NCBI GenBank assembly: GCA_014729025.1
Contig: WJKP01000055.1
Span: 1-40,385 of the forward strand
From: Candidatus Buchananbacteria bacterium
GTDB taxonomy: Bacteria; Patescibacteriota; Patescibacteriia; CAIXNZ01
Reading direction: 5' to 3'
DNA: 40,385 nucleotides
The notes under the pieces were generated by a model. That model searched no databases. It was not told the DNA's origin and was given only the letters and a program-made list of their open reading frames with translations. Each line of letters starts with the position of its first letter. The stretch's first letter is position 1. The position numbers and the translations under genes are program-made. Shown one piece after another: positions 23,126 to 32,712 of this stretch.

Positions 23126-25177
23126 ATGTCTAAAATTTATCAAATTATAATAATTTTTGTTCTAATTTTAGCCATTTTATTAAATATAAACTGGCTGCAT
23201 TCAGCTGATTTGGGATTAATTAGCGGCTTGTTTTATATTTTAATTTTTAGTTTTTTATTAGGCAAAACCTTTTGGCCTGATTACCAATCGAGCAGCCAGC
23301 TGATTTTAGGCGGATTTAATTTAATGGCCAATTATTCATTAATCGGCGCTATTATTTATTATTTTTATAAACTTGATCAACTGACTATCAGCTTATTATT
23401 TATAATAATTTCATTAATTATTATTTATTTAAGTTATAAAACGCAGCCAATTAGCAATTTAAAAATTAAACTACCCCAAATAAAGCCTTATAATCTTATT
23501 TTAATTATTACTTATTTAATTTTAACTGCTGTTAATTTTTACTTGCTCTGGCAAGCCCAAACAGTCAATACTATTAATTCCCCCTGGCAAATCATTAATT
23601 CGGTGTTTTTTATTATTTATTTTTTAGCCAGCCTTAATTTAATTTTATTACTTTTATTTAACAAGAATTTCATTTCCAGTATTTTACTTGGCCTGCATTT
23701 TTTTCTAACAACCGGCATTGCTTTGCTTGTTTACAAATTAGGTTATGGGTTTGATCCTTTTATTCATCAGGCAACTGAACAAGCAATTTATCAAAACGGC
23801 TTTATTTTACCAAAACCTTTTTATTATTTGGGCCAGTATTCAATTATTATTTTTCTGGCTCATTTATTACAAACTTCAATTGACTGGCTTGACAAACTAT
23901 TGGTACCGATCAGCTTAAGTTTATTTTTGCCATATTTTATCCAATTCAGTCTTAATAAAAATTTTAACTGGCCCAAAAGCCGCTGCCGGCTCTTAGCTTT
24001 AAGTTTTTTATTTTTACCTTTTGGCTTATTTATTGCCACAAATCCGCAAGCCTTGGCTAATTTATTTACTATTATTATTTTATTTTTGTCATTTTTATAT
24101 TTAAAAAACAAACAAATTTCCTTTTACCTGCTTGGCTTTTTAACTTTAACAACAATTTTAATTCATCCCATATCCGGTATTCCGATTTTAATTTATTTAA
24201 TTATTATCTGGTTTTTAAATAATCAAAATAAGTTCAAAAAAATAATCTTGCCCATATTTGTTATTGCCGCTACCTTGGCCCTACCGGCGGCATTAATTTT
24301 AAATTCTTTTTTATCAATTTATAAAGTTAAAATAAATCTACAAATGATTAATTTTTTTAAACTGCCGGACATATTTGCCCAGCAATTTGATTTTTTCCTT
24401 GATATTGCCTATTTATACAAAAATTCAATTTATATTTTATTTATCATAATAGCGGCAATTACCTTGGTTTATTTAATTAAACAAAAAAAAGCCCGACTAT
24501 TTATGGCTTCAATATTAACTTTTATAATTTTAATAATTAATGCTTATTTGCTAAAATTAATAAAAGTTTCACATATTATTGATTATGAACAAGATTATTT
24601 TTCCGAACGAGTTTGGCAGTTAGCTTTTTATTTTTTACTGCCTATAGTTATTTATGGGTTATATTTATTTATTAAAATAAGTTTCAAGCACGCTTTGATT
24701 TATAAATTTTTTATAATTTTACTATTAGCAGCCGCTTTAATTGCCAGTCTGTACATCAGTTATCCCCGTTATGATGATTATGATAACAGTAATTTTGTTA
24801 ATCTTTCCCAATTAGATTTTGCTGCTGTTAATTATATTGAAGCCAACGCCAATGGCCAGGATTACATAGTATTGTCAAATCAAATGACTGCCGCTGCAGC
24901 TTTAAAAACTTTTGGCTTTAACCGTTATTACAATGGTTATTATTTTTACCCTATCCCAACTGGCGGGCAATTATACCAGTATTTTCTGCAAATGATTGAC
25001 AATACTAATCAAAAAATCATGCTGCAAGCAATGGATTTAACTGATGTTAAGCAGGCTTATTTTGTTTTACCCGGTTACTGGAGTCAATCTAAAATAATTG
25101 CTGAAAAAGCCGCCAAAGATGCTGAAATAGTTACCAAAATAAATGATCATATTTATATTTACAAATATTCAAAATAA
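23126..25177 (+). CDS. Large polytopic membrane protein, GT-C-like
   Basis: 683 residues with some fifteen hydrophobic segments and a soluble C-terminal domain of ~140 residues. The exterior loop KLGYGFDPFIHQATEQAIYQ (about residues 204-223) recalls the Asp/His loops of STT3/GT-C enzymes (DxxxH), followed by PFYYLGQYSIII. The C-terminal part (from YPRYDDYDNSNFVN) looks extracytoplasmic. A membrane glycosyltransferase or glycan polymerase is the best guess. No ribosome site; the start is 27 nt after the preceding terminator. Confidence 0.65.
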   Translation: MSKIYQIIIIFVLILAILLNINWLHSADLGLISGLFYILIFSFLLGKTFWPDYQSSSQLILGGFNLMANYSLIGAIIYYFYKLDQLTISLLFIIISLIIIYLSYKTQPISNLKIKLPQIKPYNLILIITYLILTAVNFYLLWQAQTVNTINSPWQIINSVFFIIYFLASLNLILLLLFNKNFISSILLGLHFFLTTGIALLVYKLGYGFDPFIHQATEQAIYQNGFILPKPFYYLGQYSIIIFLAHLLQTSIDWLDKLLVPISLSLFLPYFIQFSLNKNFNWPKSRCRLLALSFLFLPFGLFIATNPQALANLFTIIILFLSFLYLKNKQISFYLLGFLTLTTILIHPISGIPILIYLIIIWFLNNQNKFKKIILPIFVIAATLALPAALILNSFLSIYKVKINLQMINFFKLPDIFAQQFDFFLDIAYLYKNSIYILFIIIAAITLVYLIKQKKARLFMASILTFIILIINAYLLKLIKVSHIIDYEQDYFSERVWQLAFYFLLPIVIYGLYLFIKISFKHALIYKFFIILLLAAALIASLYISYPRYDDYDNSNFVNLSQLDFAAVNYIEANANGQDYIVLSNQMTAAAALKTFGFNRYYNGYYFYPIPTGGQLYQYFLQMIDNTNQKIMLQAMDLTDVKQAYFVLPGYWSQSKIIAEKAAKDAEIVTKINDHIYIYKYSK

Positions 25178-25192
25178 AAAGGAGGTGTAATT

Positions 25193-25564
25193 TTGAAATT
25201 AACCCCAAAAACTTTATGGGAAATTGTCAAGGAGGTTAACCAAAAATATTTTGACAATGAATTAAGCGTCAAGAAAATCAAATGGACCAAGGTCAGTACT
25301 TTATACTATTTATATCCTTGCCGTTATCGTTTATGGGCAGTCTGTGAACCTGACACTAAAACTATTTATCTGAATGAAAATATAAAAAAAATCAGCCACA
25401 AAATGCCCAGATATGTTTTAACCTATTTAATCTTTCATGAATGCATTCATTTGCTTTATTTAACTCATTGTCTTTCATTTGCAAAAATTGAAAAAAACTT
25501 TCCGCAATTTAAAAAAGCCAATCAATGGCTTTTAGATAATGACAAAAGACTCATAACCGGATAA
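25193..25564 (+). CDS. SprT-like putative zinc metallopeptidase, TTG start
   Basis: 123 residues. The start is TTG 25193, placed 5 nt after a perfect AAAGGAGGTG ribosome site; no ATG fits. An HExxH zinc motif is present as HECIH (residues 82-86), followed by LLYLTH. Before it come FDNELSVKKIKW and the helix YVLTYLIFHE, the SprT/WLM-type layout (NxxYFxxEL...W...HExxH). SprT-like proteins bind zinc and some degrade DNA-protein crosslinks. It lies 15 nt after the large membrane protein and shares its direction. Confidence 0.72.
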   Translation: MKLTPKTLWEIVKEVNQKYFDNELSVKKIKWTKVSTLYYLYPCRYRLWAVCEPDTKTIYLNENIKKISHKMPRYVLTYLIFHECIHLLYLTHCLSFAKIEKNFPQFKKANQWLLDNDKRLITG

Positions 25565-25593
25565 TCCAAATTTAGGCTTATCCGGTTTTTATT
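25555..25593 (+). terminator. Terminator after the SprT-like gene
   Basis: Perfect 10-bp stem AACCGGATAA (25555-25564, containing the stop codon) / TTATCCGGTT (25578-25587), then T-rich. Confidence 0.9.
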
Positions 25594-27010
25594 TTATTTG
25601 ACCGTTTTCAACATTAATTATATTTGAACAAGCATAATTATCTGACTGATCAATACTGCAAACTTGATAATAATAATTTCCAACACTGGTAATATTAACA
25701 CTGCTGTCAGCTAAATTGGGATTGCTGGTAGTAGCGAATTGATCAACCGGATAACTTGGATTTGTCTTGGCAATCGAACGCAACACAATATATTGTTTAA
25801 AATCGCTTTCAGTGTTTTTATTCCAAGTCAAACTAATTCCGCCAATAGAAATTGAAGCTGCCAAATTAGGCGCCGCCGGTGCTTCATTATCTATTATATC
25901 CTCTTGCTCTGCCTCTGCCTCGTCTTCTGGAATTAGCAAATTAACCACATTACCACAAACAACCTTATCACTGGTTTTTATCACACAAACCCGATAATAA
26001 TATTTTTCACCAGTCTCAATACTTTGATCCAAATAAGAATTAAGCCCCTGGCTTAAAGATGATTTTATTTCAGCATTATCAGGATATTTTAAATTATTAT
26101 TATTTTTTGATCTGATGATTTTATAATTCTTAAAATCATCGGCATGATAAATTGACCAAGATAAAGATACTCCGCTTTGCTTTAAATCAGCAGCCAATTC
26201 AAGACTCTGATCGGTTGTGCTAAAATCAGGTTCTTCATCTTCTTGTTCTATGTTTTTATTCTCAATCGGCTGGCCAATATTCTCATCCAAATCAAAATTC
26301 CATTGATACCAATCTTCTTTAATCAAATCATTCGGTTTAAATTCTTCAATTGTCAATTTATTATCAATTTCTTTATTAAAATCAATTAAAGCTTTTTGCT
26401 TATCTGCCAGACGCCTTGCTAAAATTAAACCTTGGTCATCATGTATTTCAACAATCGGCTGGCCAGTAAAATTTAAAGCGGCAATAAACGGCACCTCACT
26501 ATTGGTTATTAATTCAAATTTATTATTTAAATTTCGAACAATTAAATCCAAAGAGTTGATTTGAAAATTATTACTATCCTGTAAATTAAAATAACTGCGT
26601 CCTTGCGTCTGATTAATTATAACTTTATCAGTTAATAAACTTGCTAAAATTAATTCTGTATTTTGACCTAAACGAATAATTGAACCGTTTTCTAAATTTA
26701 AAACTGCTAAACCGTCCTGTCCGGTTTTTATTTTATCGCCTTGATGTAAAACCTTATCTTGAACAGCCAATTCATAAGCCTGGCCGTCTAGAGACATTAA
26801 AACATCGCCTTTTATAAAACCAAGACTAACCAATAATTTTTCTGTTAAGTCAGCTTTAACTGGTTGTTCAATCTGATCATCAGGCTGATTAATATCTATC
26901 TGACTAAAATAATTGGCATAAAACCAATAAATCAAAAAACCGAAAGCTATAATAATTATTAAAATTATTACCCATTTCCAAGGATTGGTTTTACGACGAT
27001 AATAATACAT
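25589..27010 (-). CDS. Membrane-anchored FecR-domain protein with two FN3-like domains
   Basis: 473 residues. A basic N-terminus and one membrane segment (about residues 13-30) anchor an exterior part. Residues ~65-160 fit a FecR domain (IKGDVLMSLDG, then LENGSIIRLGQNTELIL). Residues ~255-350 and ~372-470 are two related fibronectin-III-like repeats with WSIYHADDFKNYKIIRS and WNKNTESDFKQYIVLRS in matching positions, each with a YYYxVC motif. FecR domains sense or bind ligands outside the membrane; here, with no sigma factor nearby, a structural or glycan-binding role is as likely. Last gene of the long leftward run. Confidence 0.78.
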   Translation of the reverse strand: MYYYRRKTNPWKWVIILIIIIAFGFLIYWFYANYFSQIDINQPDDQIEQPVKADLTEKLLVSLGFIKGDVLMSLDGQAYELAVQDKVLHQGDKIKTGQDGLAVLNLENGSIIRLGQNTELILASLLTDKVIINQTQGRSYFNLQDSNNFQINSLDLIVRNLNNKFELITNSEVPFIAALNFTGQPIVEIHDDQGLILARRLADKQKALIDFNKEIDNKLTIEEFKPNDLIKEDWYQWNFDLDENIGQPIENKNIEQEDEEPDFSTTDQSLELAADLKQSGVSLSWSIYHADDFKNYKIIRSKNNNNLKYPDNAEIKSSLSQGLNSYLDQSIETGEKYYYRVCVIKTSDKVVCGNVVNLLIPEDEAEAEQEDIIDNEAPAAPNLAASISIGGISLTWNKNTESDFKQYIVLRSIAKTNPSYPVDQFATTSNPNLADSSVNITSVGNYYYQVCSIDQSDNYACSNIINVENGQIK

Positions 27011-27014
27011 AAAA

Positions 27015-28193
27015 CTAAAGACTTAATATTTTATATATATAATTTTTAATATCAAAATCATTTGCTTTTATTTTAGCATTTTCTGACATTTGTTCAAACT
27101 TATCCAAATTATAATAAGCTTGATTAAGTTTGTTAAGCAAACTAATTTTATTACCAGGCTCAAATAAATAACCGGTTACACCTTCTTGGACGACTTCCGG
27201 CACACCGCCAAGCGAAGCCGCAATAACCGGTGTCTCATATTTAAAACTGTCATAAACCACGCCCGGCGAATTTTCATAACAAAGTGAAGGCAATATAGTA
27301 TAATGGATATTTTTAAAAACCTGTTTGCCCAACTGGTTAGCCGGAATAAAACCTAAAAATTCGAGCCAATCCTGACTGCCATACTTTGCTTTCAGTATTT
27401 GTTCCAAACTACCCTTACCAACAATAATTAAACGGCTATTATCAAGCTGGTTAAATTCACTGAAAACATCCAATAAAAATAAAATGCCTTTATGTGTTTC
27501 CAGCTGGCCTAAAAATAAATAATTTACTTTTTTATCATTAAATTTTTTTTGCAATTTCTGATTATCCAAAACTAAAGGATTGGGCAAAATAACTTCTTTT
27601 GATTTTTTAAAAAAGCCGTATTGGCGATAAAAATCCATCAGCCATTTGGAAGGCGAGACAACCACTTCGGGGCTGGAAAATAACCAACGGGTAATCAAAT
27701 AATAAGGTGCTAAAAATAAAGATTGATTTTCCTGATTTCTAATCAATAACCCGGTCGGGTTAACCAGCTGAATATCATGCAGTGTATGAATATTTTTAAT
27801 TTTTAATTTTTTAACCGCCAATAATGTCAGATAGCCCAAACCTTTTAAATTATGCGTTAAAACAAGTTCTGGTTTTTCTTTTTTTAAAATCTTTTTGACC
27901 TGACGATACGAATGATAATTAAAAATATCAATAATATGCCAAATAATTCTTTGCCATAAAGGTTTTTGATTGATTTCAATAAAAGAAAAAATATTTTTCG
28001 GATAAAAACGATAAACTTTAATATTATCCATTTCTTGACAATAAAAATTTTTCTCATTCAGCTCACCTGAAATCGTAATTACAAAAACGTCATGGCCATT
28101 TTTTTTAAGTTCTTTAACTATAGTATTAAAAACCACTTCGGCTCCCCCGCGACGATAAGGTTTATATAAACTGTTGATTAGACAAATTTTCAT
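27015..28193 (-). CDS. GT4-family glycosyltransferase
   Basis: 392 residues, GT-B fold. Seen: the N-terminal YKPYRRGGAEVVFNTIVKEL glycine-rich loop; the mid-protein switch to the donor domain (VNYLFLGQLETHKGI); and the donor-site motif SPGVVYDSFKYETPVIAASLGGVPEVV, where the second acidic position of the usual E-x7-E is Asp/Ser-like. It would transfer a nucleotide-activated sugar to a growing cytoplasmic glycan. It follows the radical SAM gene by 11 nt within a surface-glycan run. Confidence 0.92.
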   Translation of the reverse strand: MKICLINSLYKPYRRGGAEVVFNTIVKELKKNGHDVFVITISGELNEKNFYCQEMDNIKVYRFYPKNIFSFIEINQKPLWQRIIWHIIDIFNYHSYRQVKKILKKEKPELVLTHNLKGLGYLTLLAVKKLKIKNIHTLHDIQLVNPTGLLIRNQENQSLFLAPYYLITRWLFSSPEVVVSPSKWLMDFYRQYGFFKKSKEVILPNPLVLDNQKLQKKFNDKKVNYLFLGQLETHKGILFLLDVFSEFNQLDNSRLIIVGKGSLEQILKAKYGSQDWLEFLGFIPANQLGKQVFKNIHYTILPSLCYENSPGVVYDSFKYETPVIAASLGGVPEVVQEGVTGYLFEPGNKISLLNKLNQAYYNLDKFEQMSENAKIKANDFDIKNYIYKILSL

Positions 28194-28204
28194 AAGATAA
28201 AAAT

Positions 28205-29185
28205 TTAGCCTTTATAATTTATTTCTAGAATATCACAGGCACCGCAAACTTTTTTTTGATTTATTCTAAACCGTTTCAAATCCACAGAATGCCATAGTTC
28301 ATTTATCTCTTTATTTAAAGTATCACCTATTTCGCATCTTGGCAAAGCACAGCAAGGCGTGGCTTGGCCTTTCACATTAATATATAAATCAGCCAAAGTT
28401 CTCAAACAAAACTTGCCGCGACGATGCAGCCAAGGATAAACTTTTTTATAAATTTGCCGGGCGAAACCGTTAAAAGCCAAGTAAGGCAAAAAATCGACCT
28501 GTACCCTTTTATTTTTAGTATAATTTTCCAATTGTTTTACAAATATTTTTTCTTCTTGGGAGCTGGGTCTAGCAAATTGCTGAAAACGTATATCCAATCT
28601 TGAAATTTTCACCCGGTCAACGCCGATTTTCTCAGCATAATCAATAATCTTTAAAATATTATCTTCACCTTTTTGCGGATAAGTTGTTTGAAAATAAATC
28701 TGTGTTTGTTTGCCTAATTGGTTTCTTAATTGAATTAGTTTTTTAATATTAGCCAATTGGCCGGCAAGCTTATGACCGATAGTTTTATCATTTGATTCCA
28801 GTTCATCAATAGAAAAAGTAACGGCTTCAATATTCTGCTCTAATAAAAAATTTATTTTATGTTCATCAAGCAAGCTGCCATTACTGGTAAAACGAATTTT
28901 AAAGCCCTTATCTTTAGCCAATAAAACCATATCCAAAAATTGAGGATGGCACAAAGGCTCACCCCAGCCAGTTAAAATCAAATCAGAACATTGACTGGCA
29001 TCTATTCTAGCAATTATTTTTTTAAATAAATCAAAATCCATATGCTGTAAATTAACTTTCAAATCAAAACGCTGGCACATTGGACATTTAAAATTACAGA
29101 TATTAGTTATACCGATTTGTATAGTTTGAGGATAAGCCGGAGGCAAATAAAATAAGCGTCTGATAAATTGGTTTAATATATTCAT
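28205..29185 (-). CDS. Radical SAM/SPASM-domain protein
   Basis: 326 residues. The radical SAM cluster motif CNFKCPMC (Cys30, Cys34, Cys37) is intact, with LTGWGEPLCHP as the GGE-like motif and FTSNGSLLDEHK. The C-terminus has TPCCALPRC and KKVCGACD cysteine groups, as in SPASM domains that hold auxiliary iron-sulfur clusters. Known members modify peptides, lipids or sugars. The ATG overlaps the TGA of the upstream GT4 gene as ATGA, and another GT4 gene follows, so a role in tailoring a glycan is reasonable but unproven. Confidence 0.9.
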   Translation of the reverse strand: MNILNQFIRRLFYLPPAYPQTIQIGITNICNFKCPMCQRFDLKVNLQHMDFDLFKKIIARIDASQCSDLILTGWGEPLCHPQFLDMVLLAKDKGFKIRFTSNGSLLDEHKINFLLEQNIEAVTFSIDELESNDKTIGHKLAGQLANIKKLIQLRNQLGKQTQIYFQTTYPQKGEDNILKIIDYAEKIGVDRVKISRLDIRFQQFARPSSQEEKIFVKQLENYTKNKRVQVDFLPYLAFNGFARQIYKKVYPWLHRRGKFCLRTLADLYINVKGQATPCCALPRCEIGDTLNKEINELWHSVDLKRFRINQKKVCGACDILEINYKG

Positions 29186-30339
29186 AATTGCTGGAAAATA
29201 TTTTTTAATTGAGCGGCTGATTTGGCCCAGTTGTATTTTTGGGCTTTTAACAAAGCCGCCTGCCCCATTTTTTGCTGTAACCCGTCATTATTAATTAATT
29301 TAGCTATTTGCTCGGCCAAATCAGCCGCATCTTTAATCTTACAAATTAAACCGGAGATCTCATTATCATAAACCTGTCTGACACCCGGTAAATCAGTGGT
29401 AATAACCGGCGTGCCGGCAGCCATTGCTTCAGTAGAAACCAAACCAAACGCTTCAGCCCGGTTAATTGACGGTAAGACATTAACCGATGATAAATTATAA
29501 ACCGCATTTAATTGCTGATCGTTTAATTTATTTAAAATAAAAACCAGTTTATCGATTTTCAAGTCAACTGTTTTATTTTTAAATTCATCAACTAAATCAC
29601 CCCGGCCAACCAAACATAATTTCAAATTATTATATTTTTCATTTAACCGAACAAAAGCATCCAGCAAATAATCAACGCCTTTAAAATAATGGGTTGACGA
29701 TAAATTACCAACATAACTAATCACTTTTTCATTCTCCTGATAATCGATTAATCTGGCTATTTCTTGCAAAGTTTCGTCATCAGCCGGTAATTTTTTAAAA
29801 ATTTCATAATTCAAACCAAAAGGCACTTCAGCAAATTTATTTTTATTTTTTTCTAAATACTTGGCAAGATTGGAATTTTGCGCATAATCAAAAGACGAAA
29901 CAATTATTTTATCAGCTAAACGCAATAAAATCGGCAGCCAAACTAAATTATAAAATTTAAAAATTAATTTACGTAAAAAATCCTGAGGCGGCATTGAATC
30001 CTGATGATAATAAACAACCAGTTTTTGGTCAGGATTAAAAAGTTTGCGCAAAATAATCGGTTCAGTCCCGCCAAAAAAAGGGTAATGAAAAAATAAAATA
30101 TCATAATTATTTAATTCTTTATATAAACCAGGCACAAAAGCGGCATTGCCGCTAGCCAATAACGGTTTAATAGCTTTTATTTTAAATTTGTCATCAGCAA
30201 ATTCCTGGTTATCATATTTAGGAAAAAAAGTTGTAAGTTCTAAACCTAAAGGCTGTAACGCCAAAGCAAAATTATAAGCCGTATTACCGATACCACCTTT
30301 ATATGGAGGAAAAGTTGAAACAATTTGAGCTATTTTCAT
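29182..30339 (-). CDS. GT4-family glycosyltransferase
   Basis: 385 residues, GT-B fold. Seen: the N-terminal PPYKGGIGNTAYNFALAL loop, VISYVGNLSSTHYFKGVDYLLDAF at the start of the donor domain, and the canonical E-x7-E region AEAFGLVSTEAMAAGTPVITT. The stop overlaps the radical SAM start by 4 nt. It would add one sugar of a cell-surface glycan; donor unknown. Confidence 0.94.
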   Translation of the reverse strand: MKIAQIVSTFPPYKGGIGNTAYNFALALQPLGLELTTFFPKYDNQEFADDKFKIKAIKPLLASGNAAFVPGLYKELNNYDILFFHYPFFGGTEPIILRKLFNPDQKLVVYYHQDSMPPQDFLRKLIFKFYNLVWLPILLRLADKIIVSSFDYAQNSNLAKYLEKNKNKFAEVPFGLNYEIFKKLPADDETLQEIARLIDYQENEKVISYVGNLSSTHYFKGVDYLLDAFVRLNEKYNNLKLCLVGRGDLVDEFKNKTVDLKIDKLVFILNKLNDQQLNAVYNLSSVNVLPSINRAEAFGLVSTEAMAAGTPVITTDLPGVRQVYDNEISGLICKIKDAADLAEQIAKLINNDGLQQKMGQAALLKAQKYNWAKSAAQLKNIFQQL

Positions 30340-30433
30340 ATGGTTACTAATTTATACCAAAGACCCGCCTTTTGGTACCAATCTAATACGAATATGCTAA
30401 TTTTGCCAATTAAGCTAGTATTTATTAGGTTCA

Positions 30434-31480
30434 TTACCAAATTATCAATTTTTTAATTATTTGCCAATATAAATTAAAAATAGGATTGGCTATTTTATCT
30501 AAAAGCCAATTATCAATCTCCTGATTGGTAATTTTACCAGTAAAATATTTAATAACCTGCTTATCTTTAACTTGGCGATACTTTTTTTTCTCTTGGCGAT
30601 GCTGAAAAATTTTCTGCCAGCTTTGAGGCTTTAAAAAATAAAGATATCCGCGTATTTTTTCTTGCCAAAACCCTGATTTTAAAGAAAATAAAAATAAACC
30701 CAATTCCATAACCAGACAAGCCGGTGTTATTAATAAAATACTCAACCATTTATAATTTTCCAAAATACAAATATAACGATTGCGTTCCATATAATAATAT
30801 TTTTTGACTGATCTTGAAAATTCGTATTTATGATAAACAACAGATTCCGGCACTACCATTATTTTATAACCGGCCATTCTCATCCGCCAGCCCAGATCCA
30901 AATCCTCATGGTACATGAAAAAATCAGGATCAAACAAGCCGATTTGTTTTAAAACTTCACTTTTCATCAATAAAGCAGCGCCAGAAGCATAAGCTATTTC
31001 AAAAGATTGTAAATCACCGCTCAACGGTTGATTTGCGCCCAAAGAATAACCAAACCCCAAATAATGGATCGCATTACCCAAAGAATTAACTTTATCAGTC
31101 TGCGGATGCAGCATTAAACGCGGCTGGACAGCTGCTATTTTTTCATCTGCTTCAGCGACTTTAATTATTTTTGATAAAAAATCAGGCTGGGAAATCGTAT
31201 CTTGATTAATCAATAAAATATAATCAAAGTCCCGCTGTAAAGCTTTGGCCATGGCCACATTATTACCTTGCGCAAAACCTAAATTCTGCTGATTAACTAT
31301 TATTTCAACTTGCGGAAAATTATTTTTAACAAATTCAACGGAATTATCACTGGAAGCATTATCAACCAAAATAATCTTATACAATTCCTGCGGATAATCC
31401 AAACTTAAAAGACTGCTCAAACAATCATGTAAATATTCCTGGCCATTATAATTAACTATAATAATTGCGACTTTAGGCAT
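30434..31480 (-). CDS. GT2-family glycosyltransferase, rhamnosyltransferase-like
   Basis: 348 residues. The GT-A core shows VAIIIVNYNGQEYLHDCL, ILVDNASSDNSVEFV, NLGFAQGNN, the metal-site LLINQDT and the acceptor-side EDLDLGWRMRMAGYK. This set (VNYNG, DNASSD, N-GFA-GNN, N-DT) is typical of WbbL-like rhamnosyltransferases, which fits the dTDP-rhamnose genes in the window. A membrane-associated helix lies near residues 243-263. Preceded by a REP-like palindrome. Sugar specificity is inferred. Confidence 0.9.
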   Translation of the reverse strand: MPKVAIIIVNYNGQEYLHDCLSSLLSLDYPQELYKIILVDNASSDNSVEFVKNNFPQVEIIVNQQNLGFAQGNNVAMAKALQRDFDYILLINQDTISQPDFLSKIIKVAEADEKIAAVQPRLMLHPQTDKVNSLGNAIHYLGFGYSLGANQPLSGDLQSFEIAYASGAALLMKSEVLKQIGLFDPDFFMYHEDLDLGWRMRMAGYKIMVVPESVVYHKYEFSRSVKKYYYMERNRYICILENYKWLSILLITPACLVMELGLFLFSLKSGFWQEKIRGYLYFLKPQSWQKIFQHRQEKKKYRQVKDKQVIKYFTGKITNQEIDNWLLDKIANPIFNLYWQIIKKLIIW

Positions 31481-31499
31481 AAGTTTTTTTAAGTTTTAA

Positions 31500-31526
31500 A
31501 AGAGCAGAGAGACCCCTGCCCTTTTA
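31500..31526. repeat. Short dispersed palindrome (AGAGCAG...CTGCCC type)
   Basis: The 52-72 nt gap between the UXS-like and GT2 genes holds AAGAGCAGAGAGACCCCTGCCC-like sequence: AGAGCAG (31501-31507) and CCTGCCC (31515-31521). The same arms recur around a longer palindrome at 37952-37976. Probably a dispersed repeat, or an attenuating hairpin. Confidence 0.4.
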
Positions 31527-31552
31527 TTGCCGAATATTTAAAAATATAATAA

Positions 31553-32584
31553 TTAATCTTTAACGTTTTTTACAGAAGCCCAATTAATCATAACTTTATT
31601 AGCTTTGGCATATTCAATGGTTATTTCCAAGCCTTTTTCCAAAGTAACTATGGGGAACCACTCGATTTTTTGTTTAGCTAAACTAATATCAGGCACGCCT
31701 AAGTTTGACATGAACAGCAATGGATCAGCATAAGTAATTTCTGATTTTGAGCCGGTCATTGCAATAATTTTTTTAGCTATATCAGCTATCTTATGCTTTT
31801 TGGGGTTGCCTATATTAAGCGGGCCGGCCTCGGTTGAAGCCATTATCTTCATAGTAGCATCAATCACATCATTAATATAACAAAGTGTTGTAGTTAACTC
31901 TTGATCGCCGTAAATAATTAAGGGTTTATCATCCAAAGCCGCCACAATAAAATCAGGTATCATATGACCGATAAATAAAGGCATGCGCGGGCCATAAGTG
32001 GTAAATACTCTGATAATCTTGGCGTCAATATTATAAAATTCACGATAAGTAAAAACCAAAGTTTCAGCAAAACTCTTGCCCTCATCATAACAAGCCCGCG
32101 GAGTCAAAGGACTTTTGGGAAAATATTCGTTTTCTTTAACCATGTCTTTATCTTCCGGTACATCACCATAAACCACTGCTGAAGAATAATGTAATAATTT
32201 GGCTTTATATTTAACAGCTAAATCCAAAGCTCTGATTGTGCCCAAACTGTTTGTCTGGGCAGTAATTATTGAATTTTGTTTGAAATTTTTAGGCGACGTC
32301 GGGCAAGCTAAATTATAAATTTCCTGAATACCTTGAAATTTAACTTGAAAACGCTCTAATTCAGAATAACGTTCCAGATCATAAAGATTATTAACATCTT
32401 CATTAATAAAAATAAAATTTTCATTTTGCAATAAATGATCAATATTGGCCCGATCGCCGGTAATAAAATTATCAACACAAATAACTTTATTATCAACAAC
32501 CAATTTATCACAAAGATGAGACCCGATAAAGCCTGCTCCCCCTAAAACTAAAACATTTTTTTTCTCAAAAACAGCTTGTGGCAT
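31553..32584 (-). CDS. NAD-dependent SDR epimerase/decarboxylase, UXS-like
   Basis: 343 residues. Seen: VLVLGGAGFIGSHLCDKL at the NAD site, YNLACPTSPKNF, SSAVVYGD, Tyr166/Lys170 in CYDEGKSFAE, and TYGPRM. NLACPxSP together with CYDEGK is characteristic of UDP-glucuronate decarboxylases (UDP-xylose synthase). The usual STSEVYG is here SSAVVYG, so substrate or reaction may differ. It would supply a nucleotide sugar to the neighbouring glycosyltransferases. No ribosome site. A 128-nt gap follows the GtrA gene upstream. Confidence 0.82.
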   Translation of the reverse strand: MPQAVFEKKNVLVLGGAGFIGSHLCDKLVVDNKVICVDNFITGDRANIDHLLQNENFIFINEDVNNLYDLERYSELERFQVKFQGIQEIYNLACPTSPKNFKQNSIITAQTNSLGTIRALDLAVKYKAKLLHYSSAVVYGDVPEDKDMVKENEYFPKSPLTPRACYDEGKSFAETLVFTYREFYNIDAKIIRVFTTYGPRMPLFIGHMIPDFIVAALDDKPLIIYGDQELTTTLCYINDVIDATMKIMASTEAGPLNIGNPKKHKIADIAKKIIAMTGSKSEITYADPLLFMSNLGVPDISLAKQKIEWFPIVTLEKGLEITIEYAKANKVMINWASVKNVKD

Positions 32585-32712
32585 ATTTATTTGAAATTAG
32601 TAATTAAGAATAATTATTTTAACTTATTTTAACTTATTAAATTGCCAATCAATAATCTCCTTATTCAGTATTTTAACAAAATCTTCTTGAAAAATAAAGG
32701 TTTTGGCTAAGT

